Shown here in pieces: positions 28,076 through 38,529 of a stretch of 64,000 nt of DNA; within the stretch, counting starts at the first letter, position 1; the number at the start of each line of letters is the position of its first letter. The notes beneath the pieces were generated by a model. The model searched no databases, was not told where the DNA came from, and saw only the letters and a list, made by a program, of their open reading frames with translations. Location: NCBI GenBank assembly GCA_030142905.1, contig JASJOG010000211.1, positions 124,001 through 188,000 on the forward strand. The letters are read 5' to 3'. This DNA is from Heliopora coerulea. Taxonomy: Eukaryota; Cnidaria; Anthozoa; Scleralcyonacea; Helioporidae. The translations under genes and the position numbers were made by a program.

Positions 28076-30998
28076 AGGGGTGGAAGCACAAGGATAGTGA
28101 GAGGAAAGAGTGCACGGTACAAGTTTCTGTGGCAAGGATGTTCTGAAAGGATTCATGGTGTGGGGGTGTTAGTGTCAGAGGAGTTTGTGGATAAGGCGGT
28201 TGAAGTGAAGCGTATGAGTGAACGTTTGATGATGGTGAAGTTGGTGATTGGGAAATCTCTGATGAATATGATATCAGGTTATGCGCCACAGGTTGGACGA
28301 AGCCAAGTTGAGAAGGATATGTTCTGGAATGTTGTGAAAGCCTGAAGAAGGAAGAGATGGTGGTTCTTGGTGGAGATTTGAATGGGCATGTTGGTAGAGA
28401 AAGTGATGGGTATCAAGGAGTACATGGAGGGTTCGGCTATGGTATTAGAAGTATGGAGGGTGAAACGACCTTGGAGTTTGGAGATGCAATGGATATGATT
28501 GTGTGGAACACAATCTAAGAAGGATGACAACAAGATAGTGACGTATTCGTCGGGTGGATCGAATACCACGGTTGACTACCTGATGATACGTAAACAGGAT
28601 AGGAAATGTCTCTGGGATGGGAAAGCAATTCCTGGTGAAGAAGCAGTAACACAACACTATCTGATACTGGCCGCTGTGAAGGTGAGGGGTGCTGTGAAAG
28701 TCCAGAGAAAGAAATTCCAACCGAGAAAAAAGGTGTGGAGGCTGAATGATGAAAATGTGCGAAGGCAATTCCAGGATAAACTGGTTCTGGGGGAGGTAGA
28801 GGAGGGTGATGTGATTGTGGAGTGGGAGAAGGCAAGAGATTGTTGAATGCAGCAAGTGAGACATGTGGATGGACAAAAGGACCACCAAGGCATGTGCAAA
28901 CATGGTGGTGGAATGAAGAGGTTGAGAAGAAGAGGAACGAGAAGAAGTCGAATTCAAGGCGTGGTGTCGGGCAAAGGGTACTGCTTCAGAAAAGGCAGTG
29001 CTGTAGGATTATGTAGTAGCAAAGAAGATTGCAAGGAAAGCAGTTGCTCAGGCCCAGCAGTGGGAGAGAAAGAGATTAGGAGAAAAGCTCAACACAGAAG
29101 AAGGGCAGAAATCTGTGTTCAAGATAGCAAAGCAGATGGCGAAGGAAAGGCAGGATATGGTTGGAGTGAACTCCCTGAAGGATGAGAGTGGAAATATAGT
29201 TGTGAAACCGAAGATCATAAAGGAGAGATGGTGGAACTATATGGAGCAACTATTGAATGTAGAGAACGATTGGGATGGAATTGTAGAATGTGGGATAGTT
29301 GAAGGACCACGAGAGCTTATCACAAAGATGGAAGTAGAGAAGGCGATAGGGCAGATGAAAAGTAGGAAGGCAAGTGGTCCAACGGAATTGGTGGGTGAGA
29401 TTATCCGTGCAGCTGGTCAGGCAAGGGTGAAGATGACGGAGATCTGCAATATGGTAGTGGACGAGGGAAAGATACCGAGGGACTGGGAGCTGAGTACCCT
29501 TTTACCCATTTACAAGGGGAAAGGTGACCCATTGGAGTGTGGGGCACATGGAGCAATAGAGCTGTTAGAACACGGAATGACGTTATTTGAGAGGGTTCTG
29601 GAGAGAAGGTTGAGAGGGAAGGTGAATATTAATGCCATGCAGTCTGGATTTATGCCAGGGAAGAGGACGACAGACGGGATCTTTGTGGTTTGACAGATGC
29701 AGGAGAAGTTTCTGGCAAAACAGACCATTGTATTATGCATTTGTGGATCTGGAGAAGGCATTTGATAGGATACCAAGAGAAGTAGTTAGGTGGGTATTGA
29801 GGAAGCTGGAGGTTGAAGAATGGCTGGTGAAAGCAGTGATGATAATGTATAAGAAAGCAAGAACAATGGTGAAAACGAAGCATGGAAACAGTGAGCAGTT
29901 TGAGGTGAAGGTTGGGGTACATCAGGGATCGGTCCTGAGTCCATTACTGTTTGTGGTTGTGATGGAGGCGCTGACGCATGACGTTAGGAAGGGCCTGCCA
30001 TGGGAGCTGTTATATGCTGACGATTTAGTTGTGATGGCTGAGAGCATTGAGGAACTTAAGGAGAAAGTGCTGCAGTGGAAAGAGTGCATGGAGGCAAAAT
30101 GGTTGAAGATGAACATTGGTAAGACAAAGGTGATGGTGTCAGGGAAGAATTATGGTGATGTTGAAAGACTGGGGAAGTGGCCATATACTGTATGTGGAAA
30201 GGGTGTTGGGAGCAATTCTGTCGGATGTGCAGGATGCAGTGGATGAGTACAAAAGCGATGCTCAGGTGTGAAGGGCTCTCTGGTTAGAGTTAAGGATACG
30301 TTTGTGTGCGAGACGTGTGAAAGAGTAGGTGATGAAGAGGATAGGAATGTGGAGGAGAGCTTGGATCTGGGAAATAGGGTTCACTTAGAGGATGTTGGAA
30401 AGTTTTGTTACCTCGGTGATATGCTGAATGGTGGTGGAGGAGCAAATGCTGCATCCGTTGCAAGGGTGCGTTGTGCGTGGAGGTAGTGTAAGGAGTTATC
30501 AGGGATCTTGACAAGGAAGCAAGTGTCATTTAAACTGAAGGGGAAGCTGTATGTGACATGTGTGAGGAGTGCTATGGAATATGGAAGTGAAACGTGGGCC
30601 ATGACTGCAGAGCAGAGTGGGGGATTGGAACGTACGGAGATGAGGATGGTGAGATAGATGTGTGGTGTATCGACGAGGGATAGAGTGCCGAGTGCAGAGC
30701 TGAGGGAAAGAATGGGGATTGAGTGAGTGTCTGACGTTGAGAAACGGAATAGGTTAAGATGGTTAGGACATGTGCTTGGGAAGGATGATGATGATTGGGT
30801 GAAAAAGATCATGTCATTTGAGGTGGAGGGTAAGAGAGGACGGGGAAGGCCGAGGATGACATGGAGACAGGTGGTGGAAAGGGACATGAGAGAGTGCGGG
30901 TTGAAAAGGGAAGGTGCGAAGGATAGGGAGAGGTGGAGGAGGCTGCTGTATAGAGTCGCCGGCCAACCCCTGCGTAAGCGGGGAAAACTTGTTGTTGT
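28076..30998 (+). mobile_element. CFDP2-type LINE, nearly complete, inserted in another LINE
   Basis: The plus-strand element begins inside the endonuclease (RKSARYKFLWQGCSERIHG) and ends CGTAAGCGGGGAAAAC followed by a TTGTTGTTGTTG tail (30987-30998). Its insertion splits the minus-strand LINE between GSRQKLTNIE and KLG-type residues. The first 50 or so endonuclease residues are missing. A clear target-site duplication was not found. Confidence 0.8.
28097..30990 (+). pseudogene. CFDP2-type LINE ORF: APE endonuclease, RT, C-terminus
   Basis: The endonuclease part has GVGVLVSEEFVDKAVEVKR, ISGYAPQVGRSQVEKDMFW and LGGDLNGHVGRESDGYQG. The RT follows with EKAIGQMKSRKASGPTELVG, YKGKGDPLECGAHGAIELL, DRIPREVVRWVLR, VHQGSVLSPLLFVVVMEAL and LLYADDLVVMAES. 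The C-terminus has FCYLGDMLNGGGGANAA, MRMVR and RLRWLGHVLGKDDDDWVKK, GRGRPRMTW. Stops or shifts occur near 28345, 28518, 28845, 29693, 30246 and 30486. It is a recently decayed copy, since long collinear frames persist. Confidence 0.8.
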
Positions 30999-31428
30999 TG
31001 GGCCCTTTCTATATTAGTTAACTTTTGCCTTGAACCAATAACCATATATTCTGTTTCGTTCTTATTTAGTGTAAGCTTATTTGCCATTAACAGTTGATGT
31101 ACATTCTCCAAATCAGTATTTAAAGTGTCACTGAGACAAAATTTTCAGTCCTACTTTTTTCCCATGGACATAAAGTGTAAGTACCAGAAACATACCAAAC
31201 GAAGTTTCATGTCACTAATCACAAAAGTAAAGCAGTTATTGAAGAACGAAATCGGCAAATTCGCAGCCGCCATTAAAATGGACGTGTTTTAATATTTGAG
31301 ACTGGGTCGACTTCAGTGACGTCAGAGTCTTAACCCAAGACCTAGTGAACTTTGTTTAGTATGGTAAACAAGCGCGAAGATTGAGCGCGGCTTGGAGAAA
31401 TCTCTAATTCAAATTAAATCATTCCGTC

Positions 31429-31800
31429 ATGCCATCAACGCGCTGTTGTGCAAGATTGTAGCAATGGCTCTGATACTAAGACAGGAATATCCTTACATAA
31501 AAGTCCAATCGACAAAATTTCCAAAAGAATCTGGATTAATTTTGTAAAAACGAAGCGCGCGAATTTTAACCCGGGAGAAGCACGGTTTATGGTTTGCTCA
31601 GATCACTTTTCGCCACAGTGTTTTGAATGATCGTACCATATGGAAGGATCAATGCGCCGCCTTAAGCTTGGTAGTATTCCTACGATTTGGAAGAAACCGA
31701 CAACATCTCCAGAGACATCTTCAAGACAGCGTCGCACGACAAGTGAATATAAAACTTCTCGTGAAGTTTATCGGATAATATTCATGCGCGTTTACGATTC
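31429..31800 (+). pseudogene. THAP-domain protein, broken
   Basis: An ATG at 31429 starts MPSTRC; after a 1-nt shift the frame reads VQDCSNGSDTKTGISLHKSP, then WINFVKTKRANF and RFMVCSDHFSPQCFE. A TGA at 31628 interrupts, and the frame continues MEGSMRRLKLGSIPTIWKK. This is the C2CH THAP zinc finger (CVQDC, then CSDH) with an AVPTIF-like closing motif (SIPTIW). The TGA probably arose from CGA. THAP domains bind DNA and occur in P-element and Kolobok transposases. Downstream there is no catalytic domain within this element. Confidence 0.8.
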
Positions 31801-31801
31801 T

Positions 31802-32463
31802 TTATTGATAAGGTTCTAAAAGAAATGCAACTAGTAAAATCCGTTGTAAAACCTTCTGATTCTCCCTGAATACTGACCTGTAGTTGCGGCGGCCCTTCGT
31901 CTTCAAACCCAAGGAAGCGGTCTCGAGTACCCATTCGTTTAAACAAACGTCGTTAAACCCCAGATGGTCCAAAGTGCATTTCTGACTTTCCCCATCCTCG
32001 TGATCAAACATTTTGTGACGACACTGTTCTATCTCCATACAACAGCGACATTCTTCAGGCTTGACCATAAACTCTAAACTGCAGTTGCCACATTCACGCC
32101 TTTAAAGTGATGTGTATACATATACATATATGTAGTAAATCAGTAAACAAAAGTACGGTGAAAATCACTAATGCACCGTATTGGCAACCAGCAAACTATA
32201 TAGAAAATACTCACCGAGAAGCAACCTCAACGCTAGTGTTAAGGCGATGCTGAAGGACGTTTTCCTCTTCTTCCGGCGCCAGAGTTTTTTCGTACTGTGC
32301 TATCTCATTCGGCCGAAGCTAGCGGCTCGACGTTGTCGTCGTACGGTTGAAATTCTGATTCAGATTCTTCAGAATTCGCTGTATGGTATACAGACGAACC
32401 ACAAGAAGACTCTGTTTCAGACCAGGAAACAGAAGAATAGCTAGATGCGGACGAAACTGACAT
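31802..32463 (-). pseudogene. P2X7 C-terminal-domain protein, two exons, one frameshift
   Basis: Minus strand. Exon 1 (32463-32215) starts MSVSSASSYSSVSWSETESS and is acidic and serine-rich. A 1-nt shift near 32315 moves the frame to EIAQYEKTLAPEEEENVLQH and NTSVEVASR. A GTGAGT donor follows, then a 115-nt intron, and an AAAG acceptor opens exon 2 at 32099 in the matching phase. Exon 2 has CGNCSLEFMVKPEECRCCME, HLGFNDVCLNEWVLETA and NYRSVF. This is the cysteine-rich P2X7 intracellular (ballast) domain, which in vertebrates binds zinc and GDP. Cnidarian genomes have many stand-alone copies. The last 20 residues diverge from the family. Confidence 0.75.
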
Positions 32464-33196
32464 AATCGTAAGAGATACACCACCGTTTATTCTTGTTGTT
32501 TGCTTTCCTTCGAGGTGTTTGGTTAAGACTATGACGTCATAAACGCTTGTAACAGACCAAGGTCAAAGATGGCAGATATTTAATGGAGGACGATAAATTT
32601 GACAGGTTTCAAAGTTTATAACGTTGTATCTATTGGCCTAAATCGGTTAAAACTTCGTGCACGCGCTAGTTATACGCTATTATAGCCTGTCGAAATATAA
32701 TTTTGGCAAATTGTTAGGGTAGATTTTTCGTCTCGGTGACACTTTAATTTATATTCAACTTCTATTTATTGATTGATTTGCCTCTTGTGGATACAACATA
32801 CTCGTGGTAGAGCATGCAAGGCAATTTAGCAAATCATTAATATAAATAAAAAAAGCAATAGTCCCAAGGTAGAACTTTGTAGCACCCCATATTGTATGCT
32901 GGTCTACTTAGATTGTACGTGATCAACTTTGCACACTTGGATTCTATTTGTAAGGTAAGACCTGAGCCACTTCAAGGAATGCTCAGTTAACTCAGAGCTT
33001 CATTTTCAACAGAATATTGTGGTCAGTAGAATCAAAGGCTTTCTTAAGATCTAGGAAAACGTTCATGTTTATCAACCACCTATTAGTAATACTAAGAACT
33101 AGCGAGAAGGGCTGCTTGAATTGGTTTTTGTTAAAACCTGCCTGTTGAGAAGAGAGCAAGTTGTTGGCTTTCAGATATTTAAACAATTGTTTAGAG

Positions 33197-34142
33197 CCCC
33201 GGTTTTCACGAGATTTTCATGGCGACCCAACTTTCGCTCTCAGCGTGTGTCCCGCGACCCAAACCTTGTGCACCTCAACCAACAACATGATTTATGACAG
33301 CATCGTTTGTAAAACGTCAAGATTTTTATTGTTGTCACTTTAAACATCAACAGTTACTAATTTTAGTCCTTCTTAATTAATTTCTCGGACCTTGGCGTGT
33401 ACGAGGTGGTGGCGCAAATCATACACCACTGTAGATTTTCATGGGTCAACCGACTCCTACACTTATTCTTAATGAAAGCCGTAGAGGAGAACGCCATCTC
33501 ACACACGTAAGTAGTTCCAAAGCGGCACAATGCTTGGCCGATACAAAGGCAGTGTTATAGGTGAAAATAGCAATTTTATCTTTGTCGGTTAGTGAACCCA
33601 TGAGCAATTTCACCGATTTCAGGTACTGTTCACTACATTTTTGAAAAGCACGTTTACGAGCGTCTTTATCTAACTTGGCAAATTTGGCATGAGTATTCAT
33701 GTGTCGTTCTAACTTGTTAGGTTTTAATGATTCGTTTGCGGTTGTCTTCTGACACACAACACAAATACACGCTCCTGAATATTCAATAACACCATACAAA
33801 TCCAAATAAACAGGAAGGATTGATCGTCTGGGTTGTTTGGAAGAACTAGCCATGTTCGCGGTAGTTCGCGTATAGATCAGGTGTGGATATTGACTAATTG
33901 ACTATACTCAACAGTCACAATAAGCTTCCAAAGGCTGGTGCACTAAATTTTTTCGGGAAACATATTTTTGGAGACACCTTCAGTGCATTTTTCCGGGAAA
34001 ATGCGATCGCAACCCAATATAGACACTGGTGACCCGGTTGCCATGCCCCTGACCCATGTGACCCATGCACATCACAGCGACCTACTTGAAAATCACTTGC
34101 GACCCAACTTTGGGTCGGGACCCACTGTTAAAAAACCGGGGG
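33197..34142 (-). mobile_element. hAT element, deleted, 8-bp target site TTTAGAGC
   Basis: The 946-bp element has ends CCCGGTTTTCACG on the left and TTAAAAAACCGGGGG on the right. The exact 8-bp copies TTTAGAGC lie at 33189-33196 and 34143-34150. The 8-bp duplication is diagnostic for hAT. The only coding remnant is an N-terminal BED finger (33446-33853). Near both ends GCGACCCAACTTTSG-type sequence recurs (33222 and 34110), part of the subterminal repeats. Confidence 0.85.
33446..33853 (-). pseudogene. hAT transposase N-terminus, ZBED/SCAND3-like BED finger
   Basis: Minus strand, starting MASSSKQPRRSILPVYLDLYG. Then CVVCQKTTANESLKPNKLER followed by HMNTH, the C2H2 BED-type finger of hAT transposases. 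Next comes FQKCSEQYLKSVKLLMG, then YNTAFVSAKHCAALELL, where the family has A..ASY.VA..IAK. The RNase H-like core and dimerisation domain are deleted. It cannot transpose alone. Confidence 0.75.
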
Positions 34143-34462
34143 TTTAGAGCTCAGTTTTTCAGAATCCATTGTAGAGAGAACAGAAATTGGCCTACAATTG
34201 TTGCAGTCTGTTTTATCACCTGACTATATATATGGGTGAAATAATTGCTAATTTTAAATCATCAGGCAAAATACCTGTCAAAATAGACTGATCAAAAATT
34301 GCTGCAAAAGCTGGTGCTACAATGCCAGCTGAATCTCTTAACAGTTTTGGCGGAATTTTATCATGCCCTGCTGCCTCACAAATCGGCTTGGCTGAAACAA
34401 GATAGCCGCCTGTTGCAAACAACCTGATAATTTACGACGTCACTCGTCTGAATTCTTTGAAG

Positions 34463-35567
34463 AACACTTTCTCAAACAGAAAGTTTTTGTGAGAGAAGAG
34501 CTTGAGAGCATGCTTATTAAGAGCATAATTACCAAGCTACCACAAACACATCATTGATTAACATAAAAAAAATAGACGACATACCGAGACGTGCACACTG
34601 GCAGTACATATGTCTACCATCTATACGAACCAGTACACAAATTTAACCTTCGCTTACCATCTGAGTGCTTGTAGCTCTATGGTTAGAGCGTCTCACCGGC
34701 GATCAGAAGGTTACGAGTTCGATTCCCGTCAGGGACTCAGAAAGTTTTTCTGAGAGAACTGCTTGACAGCGTGCATATTAAGAACATAATTACCAAGTTA
34801 CCACAATCACATCAATTATTAACACAAAAATAATAGACGACATATCAAGACGTGCAGACTGGCAGTACATATGTCTACCATCTATACGAACCAGTACACA
34901 AATTTAACCTTCGCTCACCATCTGCTCACCATAATACTTTTAATATGCACGCTCTCAAGCTGTTCTCTCAGAAAAACATTCTGAGTCCCTGACGGGAATC
35001 GAACTCGTAACCTTCTGATCGCCGGTGAGACGCTCTAACCATTGAGCTACAAGCACTCAGATGGTGAGCGAAGGTTAAATTTGTGTACTGGTTCGTATAG
35101 ATGGTAGACATATGTATTGCCAGTGTGCACGTCTCGGTATGTCGTCTATTTTTTTTATGTTAATCAATGATGTGTTTGTGGTAGCTTGGTAATTATGCTC
35201 TTAATAAGCATGCTCTCAAGCTCTTCTCTCACAAAAACTTTCTGTTTGAGAGCGTGCATATTAAGAGCATAATTATCAAGCTACCACAAACACATCATTG
35301 ATTAACATAAAAAAAATAGACGACATACCGAGACGTGCACACTGGCAATACATATGTCTACCATCTATACGAACCAGTACACAAATTTAACCTTCGCTCA
35401 CCATCTGAATGTTTGTAGCTCAATGGTTAGAGCGTCTCACCGGCGATCAGAAGGTTACGAGTTCGATTCCCGTCAGGGACTCAGAAAGTTTTTCTGAGAG
35501 AAAAGCCTGAGAGCGTGCATATTAAGAGCATAATTACCAAGCTACCACAAACACATCATTGATTAAC
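34463..35567. repeat. cluster of tRNA-cored SINE-like units, mixed orientation
   Basis: A unit of about 285 bp recurs plus (34463-34746), plus (34747-34925, partial), minus (34936-35251) and plus (35252-35567). Each has TTAAGAGCATAATTACCAAG, TCTACCATCTATACGAACCA and a tRNA-like core (34674-34740, 34976-35052, 35416-35482). That core has TAGCTCNATGGTTAGAGCG as A box and GGTTACGAGTTCGATTCCCG as B box. The cores are flanked by CTCAGAAAGTTTTTCTGAGAG, itself a small palindrome. The acceptor stem is mismatched and position 33 is C, so these are not working tRNAs. Confidence 0.75.
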
Positions 35568-35611
35568 TCCATGCTTGTGAATTACGAAGACTTCCGGACG
35601 AATTGTCGGTA

Positions 35612-35640
35612 TGACGTCACTAGATCAACTGAGTATAAAA
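35612..35640 (+). promoter_or_regulatory. CRE and TATA box, putative gene B promoter
   Basis: A perfect palindromic CRE, TGACGTCA (35612-35619), lies 14 bp upstream of TATAAAA (35634-35640). A first-exon donor (AAAG|GTAAGAT) follows about 106 bp after the TATA box, and transcription would start near 35668. CRE sites bind CREB/ATF factors. Position and order fit an RNA polymerase II promoter. Confidence 0.5.
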
Positions 35641-35667
35641 TAGCCTCACCCTTTCTTTTCAAGCATT

Positions 35668-35746
35668 CTGCACGGAAACATTTCCAAGGACACTGGTTTT
35701 CAGCTCGTAGGAGAGAATATAAGTTTTTTATTGTTTACTACCAAAG
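35668..35746 (+). other. gene B putative non-coding first exon
   Basis: The stretch between the expected start site and the donor CCAAAG|GTAAGATTT at 35746/35747 has no useful ORF start. It would be a 5' UTR exon spliced to the start-codon exon at 37162. The start coordinate is estimated from the TATA position. Confidence 0.4.
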
Positions 35747-36640
35747 GTAAGATTTCCATTTGAAAATTCAGGAATACTCAAAATTGAACTCCACAATTGT
35801 TGTCCATAAGTGTACATTTACGCTGTGTTTGCCTTATTGCACTTGACGAAGAACAGACATCAACAAACTTCAAACAAAGTCGAACAAACATGTCTTTATT
35901 TGGTTCTGCCACGAGCTTTTATAGCTGTACTTAGGGACTGAGTATACAGTATGAGCCGCGCAAGGTCTGCTCACCTGGGTAACTCGTGTGACGGAATTCT
36001 TTCTACTGTAGTAAACGATAATTTAAACTAGAAATACGTGCACGCAACAACTCCTCGCCCAACCTTCCAATATATCTCTCGAGAATCCAAGTAACAATGA
36101 TAATTTTTCAAAATTCTCAAAAAGATTACTAATACAAAGAAGACATTATTCTCAGGATGTGAGAGTTCATTGATCGACAATATCACACTAAAAAGGCAAG
36201 GACAAATCGTTGTAGTTAACGTGCTTACGATTTTTGAATAATATAACGTTAACCTGTTTGCCTGGTATGTTGACTGCAGTGTTGTTTCTGAAATTCCAGT
36301 ACAACATACAGCCAACGTATTCCCATTGTCCACGTATTGCCACGGCTCACCAGGATAGGACGTTGGGCAAAGATACTGAAGATGAAGTTCAGTTCATTAA
36401 CAGTACTCCTTGTTATAATTGACCTGCATACTTTACTGCTATTGCGTTGAGCGTGCAGCTTAGAGTTTGCACATTAATCTTCTCTGTAAATTCGACATTC
36501 ACAGTACGTACGCGGCTACATTAACCAGTCTTTGCCTCCGATTATTTCATTTCGCTGTTTATTTCATTTCATACATACAGTTCATCCTATTAACACCAGA
36601 TTTTATTGCTGAAAGGATCTAACAGTTTAAATAAAGGTGA
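35747..36640. other. intron 1 of gene B, nothing recognised
   Basis: A+T-rich sequence closing with a (GAT)n run near 36636-36655. Open frames at 36028-36333 and 36234-36422 have no signature. Confidence 0.35.
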
Positions 36641-36689
36641 TGATGATGATGATGGTACCTCGAGAACGTAACTCGAGGCTAAGTAAAAA

Positions 36690-36975
36690 AACTATTCAAA
36701 AAAACCGACGTGTTTAGATTGACTTCTACTATCTTCTTCAGAAGTGAACGTAAGAAAAATTGGAACAAGCAGTATTTAAAGAATTAGAAACGGTAATTAC
36801 AATATAAACAATGGAACATGGGTAAAAATTAAGATAAAATGTGCTAAAAATTTATGCATGTGAATATAAAATCAAACATTATTCTTCTTTTCAACCAAAT
36901 GTAGATATGCATCAGGCAAATACGCACCATCATATCTGTTTATCATATGGGAATGTTCATTAATAGTTTGTGCCT
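36690..36975 (-). pseudogene. possible Penelope-like 3' fragment
   Basis: The minus strand reads IRLLEAQTINEHSHMINRYD followed by GAYLPDAYLHLVEKKNN and a stop. It is followed by a 3' UTR and then ACTTCTGAAGAAGATAGTAG and ACACGTCGG. The EA..I....H.INR..G..LP pattern resembles C-termini of Penelope-like nucleases, and the end has a CTGAAGA as in other copies here, but no GAAAC. Assignment is tentative. Confidence 0.35.
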
Positions 36976-37161
36976 CTAAAAGTCTGATCTCGGCGGGATG
37001 ACATAATCTGTTGGTTTCTATTGGTTATTTCTCTTGGTTATTTCGCTTGGCTGTTCTTACGCCTTTTGCTGGTCTGCGACTAGCTTCATCAAGAAGCCGT
37101 TGCGGCACTTCATTTGAAGTATTATTGTGTTTTTATTTCTTTTTTCCTTTTTACTCTTCAG

Positions 37162-37190
37162 GTACCATGAGTACTACTGAGCAAAATTTC
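37162..37190 (+). CDS. gene B putative start-codon micro-exon
   Basis: A TTTTTACTCTTCAG acceptor is followed by GTACC, then ATG (37167), and MSTTEQNF, ending at C|GTGAGTTAT. The coding part is 24 nt and ends in phase 0. The exon at 58038 is open only in phase 0, so the two are compatible. A promoter and first-exon donor lie upstream at 35.6-35.7 kb. Support is by signals only. Confidence 0.4.
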
Positions 37191-37429
37191 GTGAGTTATT
37201 AATATCATTGTTTTTGTTTATTTGACAAAGTAGTTCTGTTGCACTTACTCTATGTTTATTGAGGTCATTACGTTAGTCTGCCAGAACTGTATTTGTGTCT
37301 GTGATTGCGGAATAGTTTTGTGTGTGTTTGTTGTAGGTAGATTTGTATTTCAGGTCAATCTGTTTCCACGTAGTTTATTTCATATTAATCTACGTCAATA
37401 AGATAACCTGTTTTAACCCGTTTTGTGCT

Positions 37430-37560
37430 TGTTTCGAGCACAAAAAAGTGGTCGGCTTTAAAACGTGGCAAAAAATCATATCCCTAAGGGAAAATGCCAC
37501 CTATTTTTGCAAAGCAACGAATAGTGTAGGATATTCCGATAACCAATCAGATGACACATA
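37430..37560 (+). pseudogene. possible immunoglobulin-domain remnant
   Basis: The plus strand reads KTWQKIISLRENATYFCKAT followed by NSVGYSDNQS. The Y.C.A.N..G pattern is the F-G strand end of an I-set immunoglobulin domain. The expected preceding cysteine and tryptophan region is not clear, and there is no GT donor after the Gln/Ser. It is probably a decayed exon within a gene B intron. Confidence 0.35.
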
Positions 37561-37899
37561 AATTGATATTCAATGTTTCGGTATACGCTAAAATAGCACA
37601 TGCATTGAAATCACCATGATAACTCCAGGACTATAACCATGAATGATTATAAATACTAATTTCCAAACAGCTTTTTAATTATCTGGAATCCAATGGCAGG
37701 GGCCGCGGAACGATATTTTGAGTGGGGGGGCTGACAGGGGGCGATACCATGACCCCCTGAAAAAATTAAATTCAATATATCCAAGACGGTTGTGAACACT
37801 TCTAATATTAATGATTATTCAGAAATCACAAAACACTGGTTATATTAACAGGAACAACTCAAATACTATCAGCTGGTCACTCAAATATCGGATATGTTC

Positions 37900-38260
37900 A
37901 TCAGATATCTAAAATCATAAACTAAAATGCGAGTGTGGTTCTCGCTATGTATGTAGAACAACTCAACGGTTAAGTGAAAGGATAAAGCAACATGTGCCAA
38001 GTGTTATACGAAACAAGACTGTACCATTAAGAAATCAACCGAAAAGGCAATTTACCTCTGCTCAAATGATTAATTGTGACTCGGCAATCGGTCGACACTT
38101 CTTGTCAAACAGATGAGCCAATAACTAATCACACTTCAAATTCAGCATCCTGGCAAAGTGCCGTTCAGCATTCTTTCTAAAGATTATGGAATCCATGTAC
38201 ATTGGCGTTATTTTGATGTTTAATCCCTCCTACGTGGGAAGACATTATTGCCTTTACATC
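37900..38260 (+). pseudogene. Penelope-like GIY-YIG fragment (second family)
   Basis: The plus strand reads KCECGSRYVCRTTQRLSERI then KQHVPSVIRNKTVPLRNQPK, then NCDSAIGRHFL and ILAKCRSAFF, and after a shift MESMYIGVI. This is the GIY-YIG module of another Penelope-type family (C.CG..YVGRTTQRL..RI.QH.P). The catalytic YVG is mutated to YVC. Stops at 38105 and onward make it dead. Confidence 0.65.
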
Positions 38261-38529
38261 AGGTGTAAATATCAGCTGATAACTCATTTCTCAACAGTTA
38301 GCAGACGTTTGCACCTGAAGAGTGGTCTGCCGAAATGCATAGTGCTTCTTTTTAGTATTTACTTTCTCTCTGTGTGTTGGTTCCTCTAGTTCTTTTCAGA
38401 ACTGTCTTGTATAACCATTCATCATGGTTAAGACGTTTTTCAAGGCGATACTGAATTATTTAATTTCTTTTTTAAAAAGTAGGGGGCTAAAGCCCCCCAG
38501 CCCCTCCGCCTCCTCGGCCCCCGTCAACG
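38261..38529. other. no gene recognised
   Basis: Short interval between a Penelope-like fragment and a LINE. It contains GGGGGCTAAAGCCCCC (near 38482), a small perfect hairpin. No coding region is supported. Confidence 0.4.

Larger units (their letters stand above)
31124..32743. mobile_element. TTAA-flanked Kolobok-like element with THAP and P2X7-C genes
   Basis: The element starts AGTGTCACTGAGACAAAATT and ends GTCTCGGTGACACT, giving inverted repeats of at least 14 bp with one mismatch. TTAA copies lie directly outside at 31120-31123 and 32744-32747. The 1620-bp interior has a plus-strand THAP-domain pseudogene and a minus-strand P2X7-C-domain gene, tail to tail. Kolobok transposons use TTAA sites and encode THAP-domain proteins, so this class is the best fit. 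piggyBac also uses TTAA but has different ends and no THAP. Joining the flanks restores the interrupted LINE's INTDLENVH frame. Confidence 0.75.
27591..34430 (-). mobile_element. LINE (CR1/Jockey group) broken by three insertions
   Basis: Four minus-strand segments form one retrotransposon. 34430-34151: GHDKIPPKLLRDSAG and SILTGILPDDLKLAIISPIY. 33188-32748: RPISVLS, QQAGFNKNQ, FLDLKKAFDSTDHNILL. 31119-30999: TDLENVHQLLMANKLTLN, TEYMVIGSRQKL. 28075-27591: KTLGIIVGNQLL, DRAARIVIGRPYAVK. The gaps are a hAT element, a TTAA-flanked element and a CFDP2-type LINE. Joining across the hAT and TTAA sites keeps the frame. It is the same family as the LINE at 38530-39943. It has several stops and is dead. 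Confidence 0.85.

Noticed and set aside
31124..32743. piggyBac element
   Set aside because: TTAA fits, but the ends are AGTGTCAC rather than CCC-type, and a THAP domain is present, which fits Kolobok better.
34674..34745. Functional tRNA gene
   Set aside because: A and B boxes are good, but the acceptor stem mismatches at several positions, position 33 is not U, and the same core recurs in repeats.
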